Positions 5,755 through 6,891 of a DNA stretch of 6,891 nucleotides are shown here, in pieces. The stretch spans positions 1 through 6,891 of the forward strand of contig CAZUNB010000048.1 of the NCBI GenBank assembly GCA_964622235.1, written 5' to 3'. Positions within the stretch are counted from its first letter, which is position 1, and each line of letters opens with the position of its first letter. This DNA is from CAZUNB01 sp964622235 (lineage in GTDB: Bacteria; Patescibacteriota; Saccharimonadia; Saccharimonadales; JAGPDM01). Position numbers and translations under genes: made by a program. The notes under the pieces are model-generated. The model worked only from the letters and a program-made list of their open reading frames with translations, was not told the origin of the DNA and ran no database searches.

Positions 5755-6039
5755 ATGGCAATTCAGATCATGTGTATTAATAAAGACAATAGATATAACC
5801 CACGAGAAGCAATCACGCATGTTGGCGGTATTAATCCTGACGGTAGATGCTGGAGGCTACAACTACAGGAAGCGATACAATCCATCGAAAACGGCAAATA
5901 TAGCTTCTATGTGGAGCAGCCGAGTGGCGATATCGTTAACGTTGTTGTGGCGGTAAGTGCAGCAGGAAATAAATATTTGAAAACGGAAGCAGACGGCGAT
6001 GAGCCAAACAACCTGCTTTCATTAAATGAATGTAAATAG
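5755..6039 (+). CDS. DUF3892 domain protein
   Basis: The 94-residue product spans one domain and matches DUF3892 by pattern: an opening IQIMCINKDNRYNPREAITHVGG, the family's CI-kD...nPhEaIs-hlG start, a central short helix (LQEAIQSIENG), then YSFYVEQPSGDIVNVVVAVSAAGNKYLKTEADGDEPNNLLSLNEC, where G-N-K-Y-L-x-T-x-A-D-G and L-L-x-L-x-x-C are family marks. Molecular function of DUF3892 is not established. AAAGGA precedes the ATG by about 9 bases. It is the first gene of a tight operon, 8 bases ahead of the membrane protein gene. No clear -35/-10 pair was found in the A+T-rich 5700-5754 region. Its linkage to a TIR-like gene suggests an accessory role in defence, which is inference. Confidence 0.8.
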   Translation: MAIQIMCINKDNRYNPREAITHVGGINPDGRCWRLQLQEAIQSIENGKYSFYVEQPSGDIVNVVVAVSAAGNKYLKTEADGDEPNNLLSLNECK

Positions 6040-6047
6040 GAGAGACT

Positions 6048-6731
6048 ATGAGTAACGTAAACATTGGTATGAATGTTGAACTTGGGCAGCTGATAAGTGA
6101 ACTAAGAAAATCAGCAACTAAGTTTAAACAAAATCACACCTACAATAAAGAAGAATACGACAAGCTTTTAGATAAATATGCTGAAGCACTCGAGGTAATT
6201 TCTCGACTAGAAGTAGACCTGACTAAAGAGCAATCAAAAATGCCAGATAAAGAAGAGATTGCTGCTATGGGAGAAATGTTTGGTATGCTGGGCACAATGA
6301 ACGAAAAGATGCCAGATCTACTAAAGCTTAAAGATACTATAGAGGAGCTAGAAAGCGANNNNNNNNNNGTCATCAATCGCATGGCATCGAACTCATTTGT
6401 GTTTAAGGGATGGTCGGTAACAATTCTTGCAGGCTTGTCCGCTTTTGCCACCAGAGACGCTAATAAAAAGTTATTGCTCGTAGCTTTCTTTGCAACACTC
6501 TTGCTTTGGGCAATTGATGCTTATTATCTATCACTGGAGAGGAAGTACAGGGAGCTTTATGCGAAAGTAGCAGCCAAGAAACCTAGGAGTATAGATTTTA
6601 GTATGACTTTAGCAAAGTACTCAAAAAGTCGAGCATGGGTTAGCACGATGTTTTCCCCAATACTGCTTGGCTTTTATGGTTCGGCATTATTGCTAATAGT
6701 AGGGACAGTAATTTTAATAAGAATAGGATAA
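6048..6731 (+). CDS. Coiled-coil plus multi-pass membrane protein, candidate defence effector
   Basis: Residues ~10-103 are hydrophilic, Glu/Lys/Leu-rich and helical, with probable coiled coil at 35-65 and 88-103. After the 10-N gap comes a membrane domain that I recognise as a recurrent uncharacterised family: VINRMASNSFVFKGWSVTILAGL, then KLLLVAFFATLLLWAIDAYYL, then a charged ERKYRELY segment, DFSM, and a last hydrophobic helix at about 203-225. That gives three predicted membrane segments, the first modest. Such proteins are often found near TIR-like genes, and a membrane-disrupting role is a reasonable inference. Family members usually begin just before VINRM, so the coiled-coil part may be a fusion or a separate gene joined through the gap. 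Start ATG follows GGAGA with 4-base spacing. It is 8 bases after the DUF3892 gene and 5 before the TIR-like gene. Confidence 0.7.
   Translation: MSNVNIGMNVELGQLISELRKSATKFKQNHTYNKEEYDKLLDKYAEALEVISRLEVDLTKEQSKMPDKEEIAAMGEMFGMLGTMNEKMPDLLKLKDTIEELESXXXXVINRMASNSFVFKGWSVTILAGLSAFATRDANKKLLLVAFFATLLLWAIDAYYLSLERKYRELYAKVAAKKPRSIDFSMTLAKYSKSRAWVSTMFSPILLGFYGSALLLIVGTVILIRIG
6359..6368. other. Assembly gap (10 N) between coiled-coil and membrane parts
   Basis: This is a placeholder of unknown length. It sits exactly at the boundary between the helical N-terminal region and the conserved VINRM start of the membrane domain, so a stop, a start or extra coding sequence could be hidden here. Confidence 0.85.
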
Positions 6732-6736
6732 ACATT

Positions 6737-6891
6737 ATGGCAAGAAAAGTATTTTTTAGTTTTCATTTTCAGAGAGATTGCAGACGCGTAAATGTAGTTC
6801 GCAACGCAGAAGTAAAAGGAGGCCTTGAAAAAAGCGTTCACGAAAGAGAAGAGTGGGAAAAAATTAAAAGAAAAGGTGAAGATGATGTAAG
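6737..6891 (+). CDS. MTH538/ThsB-like TIR-like protein, 5' part
   Basis: The ATG at 6737 begins MARKVFFSFHFQRDCRRVNVVRNAEV, the diagnostic opening of the MTH538 TIR-like family (DUF1863, PF08937): first strand KVFFSFH, then D, R-x-x-V-V-R-N. The REEWEKIKRKGEDDV helix matches the family's W-E-x-x-K-x-K-G-x-x-x segment. The gene runs off the right edge after 51 codons of an expected 150-200 or more, so the central strands and any catalytic residue are not seen. In Thoeris, ThsB proteins of this type sense phage and make a cyclic ADP-ribose-type signal that activates ThsA. It follows the membrane protein gene by 5 bases, with AGGA at 6725-6728 as ribosome binding site, so the two are likely co-translated partners. 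Whether it is an enzyme or a sensor here cannot be judged. Confidence 0.85.
   Translation, partial: MARKVFFSFHFQRDCRRVNVVRNAEVKGGLEKSVHEREEWEKIKRKGEDDV

Noticed and set aside
6140..6451. Minus-strand Ser-rich ORF across the second gap
   Set aside because: It is antisense to the coiled-coil membrane protein gene. The Ser-rich product is the complement of Glu/Leu-rich coiled-coil codons.

Overview
This window is a stretch of bacterial accessory DNA that reads as a defence island. It comes from a draft assembly, because two runs of exactly 10 N (1306-1315 and 6359-6368) are conventional scaffold gaps of unknown true size. Coding density is high, every certain gene is on the + strand, and spacers inside operons are 2-8 bases. 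GC is moderate over most of the window, low from about 4130 onward, and very high over the first ~260 bases. The style fits a small-genome, mid-GC bacterium, and a Patescibacteria/Saccharibacteria origin is plausible. No rRNA, tRNA or other marker gene is present to prove it.

Layout. Bases 1 to about 258 are GC-rich and do not look like the rest; they may be a chimeric end. Bases 259-483 encode the C-terminal part of a RadC/MPN (JAB-like) protein. Bases 602-5105 form a type I restriction-modification operon: the translocase/endonuclease subunit HsdR (602-2968), a 54-codon ORF fitted tightly between genes and containing two perfect inverted repeats (2971-3135), and an HsdM methyltransferase fused at its C-terminus to a one-TRD half specificity subunit (3138-5105). 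There is no separate hsdS gene.

Bases 5208-5624 encode a small unrecognised protein, apparently expressed from its own promoter as a leaderless or nearly leaderless mRNA. Its 3' end runs into a compact structured block (5598-5728). This block holds an ideal Shine-Dalgarno sequence before a 17-codon ORF, two hairpins, and on the minus strand a promoter plus intrinsic terminator that would make an RNA of roughly 70 nt. The arrangement resembles a type I toxin-antitoxin locus or its remnant.

Bases 5755 to the right edge form a second operon: a DUF3892 protein, a coiled-coil plus multi-pass membrane protein, and the first 51 codons of an MTH538/ThsB-type TIR-like protein. By analogy with Thoeris, the TIR-like protein would be the sensor or signal maker and the membrane protein the effector. 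I do not recognise this exact three-gene layout as a named system, and it is the most interesting part of the window. The modification enzyme, the restriction translocase and the TIR/membrane cassette would together give layered anti-phage protection.
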